From Stomoxys calcitrans (taxonomy: Eukaryota; Arthropoda; Insecta; Diptera; Muscidae), in NCBI RefSeq assembly GCF_963082655.1, contig NC_081556.1, forward strand, positions 68,991,227-69,055,226: a stretch of 64,000 nucleotides of DNA, written 5' to 3'. The notes under the pieces were generated by a model. The model saw only the letters and a list, made by a program, of their open reading frames with translations. It was not told the origin of the DNA and ran no database searches. Positions 1 to 11,120 of this stretch are shown one piece after another. Made by a program: the position numbers and the translations under genes. Position 1 is the stretch's first letter, and the number at the start of each line of letters is the position of its first letter.

Positions 1-460
1 CTTCGACAGTGACCAGTCTATTCCAGCCAGTGACAGTATAGCGGTAGACCTTTTCAAGTTTAGATTAGGCCACATAGTTTTGGAATGCTCACAGCCTCCT
101 CTTTGTGACCATCTTTCATTCGTTATCCTTCGGGCCTGGTTCTGAACACTTAGCTTACATGTCGCTAGAGGCATACCCAGAGATTCCAGTATCCCTGGAA
201 TGTGTAAGATACTTCCTAGTCTCCCAAACTCGTCCGCTTTACAATTCCCTGGTATATCTCTGTGGCCCGGCACCCAGAACAGGTAATTTTGAACTGTTCA
301 GCTATCTCGTTGAGAGATCTGTGACAGTCGAGGGCGGTTATGTGTTCAGAAATAAGTCCTCAAGGGATTAAATGGCTGCCTGAGAATATATTAATTGCAA
401 GGATATCCGCTTGATACACACTGCAGTGGTCAGCTATTGGTTGCCGGCTCCTAAATGATG
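1..460 (-). pseudogene. LINE RNase H relic
   Basis: Read on the minus strand, this is a broken ribonuclease H domain of a non-LTR retrotransposon. Motifs in order are DHCSVYQADILAI (about 390-440), DCHRSLNEIAEQFKI (about 290-335) and FWVPGHRDIPGNCKADEFG (about 220-275). The second and third motifs lie in different frames, so there is at least one frameshift. RNase H of this kind sits C-terminal to the reverse transcriptase in I/LOA/R1-type LINEs. The copy runs off the left edge of the window. It is a dead fragment; clade assignment is uncertain. Confidence 0.8.
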
Positions 461-499
461 CTATGCTGTTTGAGAATGACGCTAGTTGAAACACGTTAC

Positions 500-620
500 T
501 CAGTTAGAATAGGAATGGACCTTTGCGAACCGTTCAAAACTAAACAAGGTTTCAGACAAGGATACAACATATCCTGTGATCTATTTGGAATCTAGCTGGA
601 GAAGATTATACGACTTCTTC
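500..620 (+). pseudogene. LINE reverse transcriptase fragment
   Basis: The plus strand encodes FKTKQGFRQGYNISCDLF, a stop, then LEKIIR. This matches the conserved G-x-R-Q-G palm block of non-LTR reverse transcriptases. It appears to belong to the same broad family as the larger relic at 55975-57265. It is about 40 codons with an in-frame stop and lies against an RNase H fragment of opposite orientation, so two LINE relics abut. Confidence 0.7.
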
Positions 621-639
621 TATACCCTTCACCCTACGC

Positions 640-805
640 TCCAAAAATTGTCTTAATCGGTCCATAATCGGTCGATTAAACTCCTTGAACCTCTATAGCG
701 CTACACTGAAATTTTGCATATTGACTTCTATTATGGTCTTCATCATCCAAAGCATGTATAACCCGATTCGGTCCATAGCCTGATATAGCTCCAATACAAA
801 TATTG
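640..805 (-). repeat. HINE family A-like fragment
   Basis: A degenerate internal segment of the family A module. It carries the phrases TAATCGGTCCATAA, CTGAAATTTTGCATATTGAC and CCTGATATAGCTCC, which recur in the better preserved copies. Both ends of the element are missing. Orientation is tail-to-head on the plus strand. Confidence 0.6.
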
Positions 806-863
806 AAAAAAAAATTTGCAAAGTTTATTAGTAAATTTTACAAATGCTTTCACTTTTTACTAA

Positions 864-1311
864 AGGCTCTATTACACGGCATGTAGTTGTCTTATGACAT
901 GTCAAATTTAACACATGTAAAGGTATAAATGTGGTATAAAAAGGTGGTATAAAGGTATAAATGCCGTGTGATATACACGAAACTAACACATGAAAATCAC
1001 TTTTCAAGTACATGTAATTTTTTTCGATTAGTGAGTGTTCTATTCCTTCTGACAAAAATATAACGAAATCTGCTGTTTTTGTTGTCTGTCGAATGAAAGC
1101 AACCCCAAATTAAATTGTTTCCACAAATTTGTGATATAACCAGCTTTCTCACAACTTTAACAATTTTTACGCATAAAAATTAGCTTTTGCTCGAAAAGAA
1201 CATACAGGTGTGATAGAAAAGTTATGAATCGTAAATTGACAATTTTGACAAATATTTTCAAATACATGTGAATACAAAAAGTGACATGTCGTAAGACATC
1301 TAATAGCGCCT
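864..1311. mobile_element. PIF/Harbinger-like MITE, 448 bp
   Basis: The element begins AGGCTCTATTA and ends TAATAGCGCCT, which are imperfect inverted copies. Similarity extends inward for about 45 bp, for example GTCTTATGACATGTCA against GTCTTACGACATGTCA. It is flanked on both sides by TAA (861-863 and 1312-1314). A 3-bp TWA duplication is typical of the PIF/Harbinger superfamily; that assignment rests on the duplication alone. It has no coding capacity. A short stretch at 918-962 is rich in GGTATAAA. Confidence 0.7.
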
Positions 1312-1384
1312 TAAGTTTTACTTTGAAAGAGTGGCAGTTTTTTTCATTTCAAGTTTTCTTAGAAAGAGATTTGAGACCCTGAAG

Positions 1385-1460
1385 TAGTTGTAGTTGTTGT
1401 TGACACATTTGTAGCTGAGCAAGTTCGTTCCGGTCCAAAGGACCGATCGCCGTGTCACAT
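1385..1460 (-). repeat. (CAA)n-tailed retroelement 3' end
   Basis: GTTGTAGTTGTTGTTG on the plus strand reads as a (CAA)n-type tail on the minus strand. It is followed by GTTCCGGTCCAAAGGACCGA. Similar (CAA)n-bounded fragments lie near 7045, 25683 and 49362. It is probably a 5'-truncated non-LTR or SINE-like 3' end. No target duplication is visible. Confidence 0.4.
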
Positions 1461-1669
1461 CGAGCTTTTTCATTCAAGGCCTTCTACCATAAATTGAAAG
1501 CGATTATAAAAGGTGGTTACACTTTAAGAGCCAATGATGGTTTTGAGTAACTTTAACACGTTGCTCTATTGTGTATATTTCCATCTTTCAAATTGAATTA
1601 CTCTGATATTGAGAAATGTCAAATAAAATGAAGGAAAATCTTGACTTTTGGGTATGTTAACCGAATTTG

Positions 1670-2113
1670 ATGGACATCTGAGGAGGTTTTCAGATGGGTT
1701 ATAAAACAAACGGTATCAAATTTTGAGCAAATGTGTTCAAAATTTTAATAACTAGGGTTCTATATGAGCAAGTGGATGTATATGTATATACACCCCACGC
1801 GGGGTTTCCTAGGTGAATGGTTTCCTAGGTGAATCCAGTGACTGGTGGGGTAGGATATAAAAAATGTCTGTGTCAAATTTGAAGACGATCGGATGAAAGT
1901 TGCGATCTGTACTTTGTACACAAATTAGACAACGGTCGGACAGATAGACGGATAGACAGACGGAAATTGCTAAATCAAATCAGAAAACGATTCTGAGTGT
2001 ATCTGAATATCTACCAATGGGTCTTCCTTCCTTTCCTCTCTTCTTTCTGGGTGTTACGAAACATATGCACCAACTTATAATACCTTGTACCACTGTAGAG
2101 GTGTGGGGTATAA
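1670..2113 (+). mobile_element. HINE family C copy, head truncated
   Basis: It shares TTTTCAGATGGGTTATAAA with the copy at 24890-25300. A GACGGATAGACAGACGG microsatellite core lies at 1938-1960 and the tail GGTGTGGGGTATAATAA at 2097-2113. It is non-coding. The proto-microsatellite core is the hallmark of dipteran mini-me elements, now usually treated as Helentron-associated. Confidence 0.65.
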
Positions 2114-2610
2114 TAAATGTATTGTTATAACATTTATTCAACATAAACTTGAAAGCATCAACAGCCTGGTCTACTAACATCTCAGTTTGGATATGGCCCT
2201 TTTATATTGGCGGCGCCACGCTATCGACCTGTTCGCAAAAAGCTTCTTAAAGGCACGTTTTGCAGTTCTGACCATCTTATTGTATTTCTTAAGCCAAGCT
2301 CTCTTAAAAAGTCTGCGGCCCACTTTCCCAAGGATGCGAATCCCTCCGGTGATCCAGGGTTTTACATGGGCAGATTTCCTTTTTCGAAGAGGACAACTTT
2401 CTTCGAATGACCCTACTATTGCATTCGAAATCCTGTCATAGTGCCGTAAATGTATTCTCTGCTTGGGCAATATAGTGCATCTCACCCAAGTCTTACGAAT
2501 TTTGTCCAGTTGGTTTTCACCTTATTCCGGATGCGGCTCTGACCGTGCTATTCTAAATTTGGATTTTCCGAAAATATTGGGGCATGTCAAACATCCTCCT
2601 TATTCCCTTC
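2114..2610 (-). pseudogene. LINE linker fragment between endonuclease and RT
   Basis: The minus strand encodes CPLRKRKSAHVKPW, GRRLFKRAW and YNKMVRTAKRAFKKLF, preceded in another frame by KTNWTKFVRLG. This pattern (P-W, then K-L-F-x-R-A, then YnK.iR.AKR) is typical of the basic linker between the endonuclease and reverse transcriptase of Jockey/LOA/R1-type LINEs. An open stretch of 103 codons ends at 2174. The relic is interrupted or truncated at the family C element on its left. Confidence 0.65.
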
Positions 2611-2732
2611 ATAAAACCAACTTTGGAGTTAAGTTTATAACTTTGTATTCAAGTCTACAAACTTAAAACATCTACAAATATTACATATTTTCTCACGAAC
2701 AGGAACAGTCTTATTCAAGTTTGATCTCAATG

Positions 2733-2930
2733 ATATGGATTCCTCTTTGTTTAAGCCGAGTCCGAACGGCGTGCCGCTTAGCGACACCACAAGATAGAGA
2801 ATTTTTAATATGGCGCCAGCTAGGAGATAACCACCACTGAACAATTTTTTTCTTGTGTTCACGTTATGATTTGAACCCAGGTGTTCAGAGTCATATGTGG
2901 ACATGCAAACCTCTGGGCCACGGTGGCCTC
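2733..2930 (-). mobile_element. tRNA-derived SINE copy
   Basis: On the minus strand the head carries a degenerate tRNA-like A box (GTGGCCCAGAGGTTTGCATG) and a B box (GGGTTCAAATC). A shared non-tRNA body follows, including a GCCGTTCGGACTCGGC-type segment at 2757-2775. Three other copies occur at 35775, 53472 and 62916. Transcription would be by RNA polymerase III from the internal boxes. This copy is diverged in both boxes and probably inactive. Confidence 0.75.
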
Positions 2931-3390
2931 CAATAAAATATCTAATCGGTGTTAATCCATATAGTCAAAAAATCGTCCGCTCACATATATTGAAAGGACG
3001 GTTTACAAAAACCATGCCGTACATTTTCAAAACACATTTTAAATATTGATACTTACATTTAAAATATATTGTATATATAGTATTATAACGTTTTTGAAAA
3101 ATTAATAAAAAAATATTGAAAGGTATAAAAAACTAAGGATAACAAATTTCAGCAAAATCGTGTGAAAATTTAGACGTCTGTTTTATTTGCTGAATATGGA
3201 TAGCGCCCTAAAAGCTCACTTTTACAAATTTCAGCGAAATCGTGTAAGAAATGCTCTTTTCGTGGTTTGAGGAACTGACACTTTGGGATCGTTCTCTATG
3301 GCAGCAATGTATATCGAAAAATAATCAGATTTAACTCAAAACTGGCGTAATTTGGAATAGCCTAAAATGAACAAATTTTCCCAAATTTAT
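2931..3390. other. AT-rich DNA with HINE-like scraps
   Basis: No gene is seen. Two copies of an ACAAATTTCAGC(A/G)AAATCGTGT phrase (near 3143 and 3221) look like degenerate HINE module remnants. Confidence 0.4.
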
Positions 3391-3985
3391 GATTTGTGGT
3401 TTTTTAGCTGTTATCTTTTTGACAACACTGGTTTAAACAGTTTACGCACGTTTCGTGTTTTGTTTCACTGTCATACATCTTCAGTTTAGTCTAAAATTTA
3501 ATCATAAATCTTCTTACAAACGAACAGTGCATGCAAACTATTAAAATTTATTATCAAAATGCGTATTCTGTTAAGAAAGTTCATCGCGCGCTTCTTTCAT
3601 TTTATGGACGAAGCTCATTTTTGACTCAATGTATAAGTAAATAAGCAGAATTGCCGATTTTGGAGTGAAGATCAGCCAGAAGCATTGCAGGAGCTACCAA
3701 TGCATCTAAAAAAGTCTCAGTTTGATGCGGTTTATGAGATGGCGGCATCATTGGACCGTACTTCTTCAAAGATAATGCGAATCGTAATGTAACTGTGAAT
3801 GGTGAGCTGGTGAGCGCTATCGCATTGGAAGACAACATTGAAGCGTTTATTCATAAGATACCGAAATGTTGGAAAGAATATGTCAAAATTGGACCAACGG
3901 GATGGACCATTTGAGGCGCAGTCACCGTGACTGAAATAATCTTCAAACATTTAATTATATGGACCGTACTATCGATTCGAAAACA
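3391..3985 (+). mobile_element. Deleted Tc1/mariner-superfamily copy (M1)
   Basis: An internally deleted transposon. Near 3500 it retains the start of the transposase HTH region, then jumps to EAHF, NKQNCRFWSEDQPEALQELP (about 3605-3705) and later LEDNIEAFIHKIP and WTI near the C-terminus. Frameshifts and stops are present. The central catalytic part and the left terminal repeat are eroded. It is related to the copies at 36913-37760 and 57526-58297, which keep an AAAGGGTGAT-type terminus. Confidence 0.8.
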
Positions 3986-5290
3986 TCCCAACATACTGTG
4001 TTTAGTTTTGTGTAGATGGATTAAATGAAGAGATATTTAAAAGTTTTAGAATTATTTAAAAAAAATTTTAATTTTGAAACATTGCACAACGTTTATTTTT
4101 ACCTATACCAGCAAAGATTTTCTCTTATATATTGGAAATTTCGTAGCTTAAAGACATGTTCACTTCTCAAGCCAAAAATTGGGGTTAGCGCATAGATTCA
4201 ATTTCGATTTCAAAACCAATTAATTCAAAGTTAATACAAGGCCTTTGAATTAAATGGCCAGTCGATTTCTCTGGATCGGAGAATAGACACGCATATGTAT
4301 TTGTGTATGTACATCGTGTGAGTGTGTGTGTGTATGTTTTATTTTATATAGACATTGTGAATTGAATCCATTAAAAATAATTGAACATACTCTACGTGTA
4401 TGCGCAACATATGTACGCCTCAGCGTACGCATAGCTCTTTCCCATACTGATGAATGTAGGTATGTTTTCGATCAGTTTACACGTGTGTTTTTGTAGCGAT
4501 GCGACAATCGAACGTTGGCACGTACATACATACGTGTCATCGGAATGAAACTCAATGTGAATTGAAGGTTTATGAATTTTGATTAAATTTTACGTGAAAG
4601 TGAATTTCAATGGCACACATTTATAGAAATTTTTCAGGGAAAATGCCAAAATATAATAAAAAAGTGTAGAAAAACACAAACAGCGCGAAAACGAAGCGTG
4701 TATTAATAACACTCACTCACATGCGAGTTCCTACCTTTGAGTGCACATAAATAGGTGTATGTATGTAAGTATGAATGAAACTGTCATCACGTCCAAAATG
4801 GAAGACAAACATCAGTTTTTGTCAGACGATACTTTATTCGGCCACTGCTACCAATAATGATAATAGATAATTTCAATTCACTCACTTCACTTCTTTCACA
4901 CCATTGAACATAAATTCAATATTTATTGCCATTTAAACTGCACGATGAGTTATCAATAGCACCGAATATATCAAAATTATGTTGTATTCTAGCAACAAAT
5001 GCTTGCATCCATGAATGATCAGCAGCGTTGCCAAGTCTTCATGTTTAGTCCCCGTAACAGCTATTGTAAATACTGCGGAAATCGGTAAGCACAACTAATA
5101 GAATTTCGCAATAATTGCACGAACCGATTTACCATAAGTTTTGGATGACAAAAGAATCTCTAATGATTGTTTTATTGGCCTGAGCCTCAACGAAAGTTGA
5201 GGAAAAATTATTTCCTAACAAAATTTAAGAAAAATCCTACCAGACCCGACCAAAACCTACAAAATGGTCTACAAGCCAAAATTGCGGTAT
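3986..5290. other. Unique non-coding DNA
   Basis: No gene or recognisable repeat is seen, apart from a short (GT)n run at about 4318-4334 and CATACATACGTG-like runs near 4524. GC content rises slightly at 4390-4560. The composition resembles intergenic or intronic fly DNA. Confidence 0.5.
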
Positions 5291-5292
5291 AT

Positions 5293-5585
5293 GTTTTTAT
5301 ACCCACCAACGAAAAGTTGGTCCAAAACGCTACAAAGTAGTACTAGATCGTCTCTTCCTTCATAAATGGCCTTTATATTGATATAGCACACTTTATACAG
5401 ATCATCCGATAAGACATCTTGAGTTCATAAAATCACATGTTTGCCCGTGCCGAGTTTGAATAAAGCGATCTCCCGATTTAAATTTTTGAGCATATAAATG
5501 CACTTTTACTTCCCATTTTCGTCGTTAGTGAGTTGCATGCACCCCCTCAACATCAGAGTATTAACCAGATTTGACCATATTTTTG
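5293..5585 (-). repeat. HINE-like fragment, divergent
   Basis: It starts TTTTTATACCCACCAACGAA, equivalent to a tail end on the minus strand. CGCTACAAAGTAGTACTAG follows and also occurs inverted near 59815-59840. CGATCTCCCGATTTAAA is a module phrase. It seems to be a minor variant shared only with the copy at 59574-59897. Confidence 0.55.
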
Positions 5586-5869
5586 TATAGCCCTGCGGAA
5601 AATTCTCCTCTACTCCTATTGCGGTTGGGTACAATGTCTAGTGAGAAAATCCTTGAACTTCTTGTGTATACACATTTCCTGTAAAACTCTCCAACGAACA
5701 ACGAAGCACTTTAAAAGTTTTTCACAGTTCCCATATCAAAGTCGTCGACGATGTTTGAGGAAATTCTGTGGGAGTCGAAAATTCTTAGAGCAATCACAAG
5801 TTTCGATCCTTTAAATCGCCAGGAGTGATAGACTGGTTTCCTGGCTGAGGCAGATACACTTTTCAGGCT

Positions 5870-6050
5870 CTACTAACGCTCACGAGAAAAAAATTTACTC
5901 ACGCACGACATTTTTTATGTCGGCTGACGTTCACGCACGCTCACGAGACTAAATGTTTACCCACTCACGACTCGCGAGAAAATGACGACTCATGATGCAC
6001 TCACGAGAAAATCACGACTTACAAAACACTTACGATGCACTCACAAATGC
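5870..6050. repeat. Degenerate CTCACGA minisatellite
   Basis: Irregular repeats of the motif CTCACGA, with variants ACTCACGAGAAAA and CACGCACGCTCACGAGA, fill the interval. There is no constant period. It is non-coding. Confidence 0.7.
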
Positions 6051-6221
6051 ATATTACCCCCGGTCACACCTGTCTCCTTGGGAGAAGGAATGGAACATTT
6101 ATTAAAAAAAAAGAACTGATAGAAAATGCACTCTTGCCTTAGTCACTTGCAAGAGGGCGATTACACAGTGCCTATACGTCGTACCGTGTGGAACACATGA
6201 TCTGAGCCGCTAGTTGATGAA

Positions 6222-6766
<545 letters not shown>

Positions 6767-7044
6767 TGGCTAAGATATAATGAATAAACGACGCACTATT
6801 GCGTGGAGTTACGTAACAGGTAGTAAAAATCATCAAAATCTACGATATTTTGAAAGAACTTTTCTTATGTAAAACTTTCCAACGATTGCAAACATGCATC
6901 CCATAGTAATGTCAAAGATTACTTTCGGAAGTTATGACCGTTCGAAGTCGAACTTCTCGTGGTAAATCTATATAAAAACTATAAATTTTTTCATTACTTT
7001 TCAAAGTAAATGGAAAATACAACAACATTTTATAAACTATTGAT

Positions 7045-7200
7045 GTTAGCTGTTTGTTGTTGTTGTTGTAGCAGTTTATTGTGTTCTATCTTTCGTCTGC
7101 TTGATTCTGTTGAGTATCAAGATCCAGGAACTCAGCGACTAAGTTGGGGTGCGTCCACAGGGATCTGGGTCTGAGTCGAGTGGGTATGGCTGGCTTGTGT
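7045..7200 (-). repeat. (CAA)n-tailed retroelement 3' end
   Basis: TTGTTGTTGTTGTAGCAG at 7045-7075 is a (CAA)n tail when read on the minus strand. About 130 bp of GC-richer sequence follows. It is probably a truncated 3' end related to the insertion at 25683-25758. Confidence 0.4.
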
Positions 7201-7207
7201 GGTTACA

Positions 7208-7291
7208 TTATTCCTGTGGTGATTAAAACTCAAGCTCAAGGCCAACCTCTCACTTGACCTCGAGCTTGAGTTTTAATCAACACAGGAATAA
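7208..7291. repeat. Near-perfect 34-bp inverted repeat (hairpin)
   Basis: Arms at 7208-7241 and 7258-7291 match at 32 of 34 positions around a 16-nt loop. The arms contain ATTAAAACTCAAGCTC. It lies just downstream of the (CAA)n-tailed fragment. Confidence 0.9.
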
Positions 7292-7479
7292 CTTGTTTTA
7301 TTTTTATAAATGCCAGTGCTTGCCGAATTTTCGTTAAGAGGCAAAAAATGTTAGAAGGACATGCTTCACGAAATAGTATGGAGCACATGTACCAGAGTCA
7401 ATATTCCTAGAACTTCTGAATGGATAGATATATCCATCCGAAACATGGTCACATTTAACATGACATATTTTGAGGTGCG

Positions 7480-7765
7480 ACTTTAACTAAATTTGGACCG
7501 ATCTGAACAATTTTAATCATGGAAATAGAAAGTTCTACTACAATTCACTATTCAAAGTTTCAACGGATCAAATCGGATGTAAAATGCTCAGTTTTTCGGT
7601 TTGGGACCCCACTCTATATGTCATCCAAATTGGGTCCGATCCTTGCTAAACTTTGCGTGGATGTCAGCGTGGGTTCTAACACAACTAAGTACGCCTTTAT
7701 CGGCTCAAGAGCTTCAATCGGGAGATCGATATGGCAGCCATTTTTCGTAAATGAGACCAGTAATT
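7480..7765 (+). repeat. Degenerate HINE-like fragment
   Basis: Module phrases remain, including ATTTGGACCGATCTGAAC, GGCTCAAGAGCTTCAATC and GGGAGATCGATATGGCAGC. The ends and the microsatellite core are missing. The 82-codon open frame here is a by-product of the repeat. Confidence 0.5.
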
Positions 7766-8164
7766 GAACACTTTTCCATTCCATAACCAATTCTCTGTTT
7801 CAACTTCATCCAAAGTGCCGTTATTCTTAAATTCTGTGGAGGTTTAATATATATGTGCATTATCAAAATCCTAAGTTTTAGAAGCTACAAAGCCAACCAA
7901 TTTTTTTTAGTGATTACTGTGAAACATATAGCATCTGGTGACAATCAACCTACTTTTTTATAAAATTGGAAATAGATTTACATTTTTTTTTGGATTTTTG
8001 ACGAAAAATGCCACTTGGAGACTAACTTTCGTGTATGGGGCGGGGAATAATTATTGAGATGGGATAAGTTGCTAAAAGAAATTCACAAAATAATTTTAAT
8101 TGCTTCAGTAAACTCACATCGGAAAAGAGCAGTTTTTTGTTAACAATCTGTCAACAATAGTAGG
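7766..8164. other. AT-rich DNA, nothing recognised
   Basis: No gene, terminal repeat or tandem array is seen. Confidence 0.5.
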
Positions 8165-8980
8165 AGTGGAGCGGAGTGGATGTACTCAACCGATGGTGAA
8201 CAAAAATATTGGAGGGGATTCTCGGTACCCTCGACAAGAGTGCTGCAACCAAAATCAAGGCCTCAGATCTCTTATGGTACAAGGAGCATATGGGACACAT
8301 GGAAAGTTGCAAGAAGGCTTTGCTCCATTTAAATTTAATGCAGAATCATATAAAGACCTCCTAAACAAAAATATAATTGAATTTGATGACGAATTATGTG
8401 GACTTTTCCATAAAAGAATGATGCCTCCATATTGAACGATTAAAAAAAGGTCACAATATACAGGGTGGCTGATGAATATTGCTACAATGATGAATATTGC
8501 TACATTTTTTTTTCGGTGTATGGAATACATTTTTCTTTTATTCATGTTAAATTAAATTATTAAATTAATTATTAAATTATTATTAATTAAATTAATTAAT
8601 TAATTAATTAAATTAATTATTAAATTATTATTATTAAATAGAAAAAAAGTTATTACATTTTTTTTTGGTAGCGGCTTTCATCAGCCACCCTGTAGATAAA
8701 GAAACATACTTTACAATAGCGACCCGCCTTGGATCTCAATTTGAATCACATTGAAGCTCTCTGGGACATACTATCTGCAAAGGTTTTTTGCAAAATACAG
8801 CAATTTGACGAATGACGAAATAGTACAAAATTGATATGGCTATCCTTTGTCCTTATACACAAGGACAAACCAATATTATTAAATAAATTTTGAAATAATT
8901 TTTTTCCTACCAAAAATTTTCCAAATGCCTTAAAATGGCATGTGAAAGTACTAAATAAGTAAGGAAACACAATCAAAAAA
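8165..8980 (+). pseudogene. Tc1-like transposase relic
   Basis: The left part (8165-8435) encodes LMVQGAYGTHGKLQEG and FNAESYKDLLNKNI, resembling the central catalytic region of Tc1 transposases (VMVWG...G..., NAe.Y.dlL). The right part (about 8720-8780) encodes RPALDLNLNHIEALWDIL. This matches the Tc1 block WPaqSPDLNpIEhLWD around the third catalytic residue. The gene is broken by frameshifts and by a 232-bp MITE at 8461-8692. The HTH N-terminus and terminal repeats are not seen. It is a dead DNA transposon. Confidence 0.72.
8461..8692. mobile_element. 232-bp Tc1/mariner-type MITE
   Basis: The termini CAGGGTGGCTGATGAA and TTCATCAGCCACCCTG are perfect 16-bp inverted repeats flanked by TA on both sides (8459-8460, 8693-8694). 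The interior is almost only A and T, with TTAATTAAAT-like runs at 8545-8640. It has no coding capacity. It is inserted inside the Tc1-like transposase relic. Confidence 0.88.
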
Positions 8981-9180
8981 AAAAAATATTAAAACAAAAT
9001 AATTTTAATTTTGTAGCGCAGATTTACACAATGCTCATATATCATAAAAAAGTATACGCCAACGGAAGACTTCCATTTATTTTTATGCGCAATTGTACAT
9101 AAAAATTGGAAGTAGATCAAGAGAAATCAAAAAAATACCTATATGTCAATCCCAACATTGCTAGCATGTGAAAATAAAAA

Positions 9181-10036
9181 CAAGTAAAAGCGTGCAAGTT
9201 CAACCGGGCCGAATCTTATATACCCTCCACGATGGATCGCATTTGTCTAGTTCTTTTCCCGGTATCTCTTTTTAGACAAACATATGATTGCTGTGATATT
9301 GGAGCTGTATGAACTTATGGTCCGATGATCCAGACCATAATTGAACTGAATGTTGAAGACCATAGTAGATGTCATTCTCTAAAATTTCAGCCAATTCGAA
9401 TAAAAATTGCGCCCTTTAGGGACCAAGAAATAAAATAGGAGCTGTACCAGGCATACACCGATTCAGACCATAATTGACACGTATGCTGAAGGTCATGAGA
9501 GAAGTCGTTGTACAAAATTTCAGAGAAATCGGATAATAATTGCGATCTCTAGAGGTTCAAGAAGTGAAGATCCCAGATCGGTTTATATGGCAGCTATATC
9601 AGGTTATAAAGCAATTAAAACTATATTTGCACAACTGTTGGAAGTCATAACAAAACACTTCTTGCAAAATTTCAGCCAAATCGGATAAGAATTGCGCTCT
9701 CTAGTGGCTCAAGAAGTCAAGATTCAAGATCGGTTTATATAGCAGCTATTTCAAAACATGGACCGATATGGCCCATTTACAATCCAACCGACCTACATTA
9801 ATAAGAATATTTGTACAAAATTTCAAGCGGCTAGTTTTACTCCTTCGAAAGTAAGCGTGCTTTCGACAGACTGACGGACGGACAGACAGCCAGACGGACG
9901 AACATGACTAGATCAACTTAAAATGTCATGACGATCAAGAATATATATACTTTATGGGGTCTTAGACGAATATTTCGAGAAGTTACAAACAGAATGATAT
10001 AACTAGTATACCCCCATCCTATGGTGGAGGGTATAA
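9181..10036 (+). mobile_element. HINE family A copy
   Basis: The head is CAAGTAAAAGCGTGC, followed by TATACCCTCCACGATGG. It contains module repeats, a GACGGACGGACAGACAG core near 9873-9900, an AAGAATATATATACTTTATG block and the tail CCTATGGTGGAGGGTATAA. Head and tail carry the complementary arms that define family A. It is non-coding. This layout of (GTCY)n and (TA)n around a conserved block is that of mini-me/DINE-1-like elements, believed to be mobilised by Helentrons. The next copy follows head to tail. Confidence 0.85.
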
Positions 10037-10930
10037 CAATTAAAAGCGTGCTGAGTTCGGCCAGGCCGAATCTTATGTATCCTCCATCATGGATAGCATT
10101 TTTCGAGTTCTTTTCCCGGTATCTCTTTTTAGGCAAACATGGGATACAAGAAAAGAATTGTTATGTTATTGCAGCTATTTCGAGTTATGGTCCGATTCGG
10201 ACTATAGTTGAATTGAATATTTGAGACCATAGTAGAAGTAATCGTGTAAATTTTCAGCCAATCGACTAAGAATTTCGCTCTTTAGGGGCTTAAGAATTAA
10301 AATAGGGAGATCGGTTCATATGGGAGCTGTATCTGGCTAGTTCCGCCCCTGGAGGCTCAAGAAGTCAAGATCCCTGATCGGTTTATATAACCAGTTATAA
10401 ACCGATTTAGACCATATTTAGCACAGTTTTTGGAAGTCATTACAAAACTCAGCATGCAATATATCTGCCAAATCGGATGGGAATTGCGACCTCAAAAGGC
10501 TCAAGAAATCAAGACCCCATATCGGGCTATATGGCAGCTATATCAGGTTATAGACCGATTTAAACCATATTTAGCACAGTTATTGGAAGTCATACCAAAA
10601 CACCTCATGCAAGATTTCAGCCAATTTCAGATAAGAATTGTCCCCTCTAGAAGCTCAAGAAGTCGGTTTATATGCAAGCTATATCAAAACATGGACCGAT
10701 ATCGCCCAACTGACATACAATAAAATAAAGTATTTGAGCAAAATTTCAAGCACCTAACTTTACTCCTTCGAAAGTTAGCGTGCTTTCGATAGACAGACGG
10801 ACGGACATTGCTAAATTGACTTACAATGTCATGACGATCGAGAATATATATATTTTATGGGGTCTTAGACGAATATTTTGAGGAGTTACAAACATTATGA
10901 CAAAATATGTATACTGTAGTGGAGGGTATA
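10037..10930 (+). mobile_element. HINE family A copy, tandem with previous
   Basis: The head ATTAAAAGCGTGCTGAG immediately follows the tail of the copy at 9181-10036. The core GACAGACGGACGGACA lies near 10790 and the tail GTGGAGGGTATAA at 10918-10930. Three module repeats are seen. The direct adjacency suggests tandem growth rather than independent insertion. Confidence 0.82.
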
Positions 10931-11120
10931 ACATTGACCTATGTATGGGTGGACGAAAAATTTAGTTCTACGTACGCAAACCGCAAAACATTCGATTTTG
11001 AGCGACTGTCATTTGTTATTTTGGCCTATTGTTCGACTTTATGTGTCAACAAATCTCAATCGGGTGATCGGTCTATATATAAATTAAAAGTTTATTTTTG
11101 GTTAATAGCTTTATGATATA

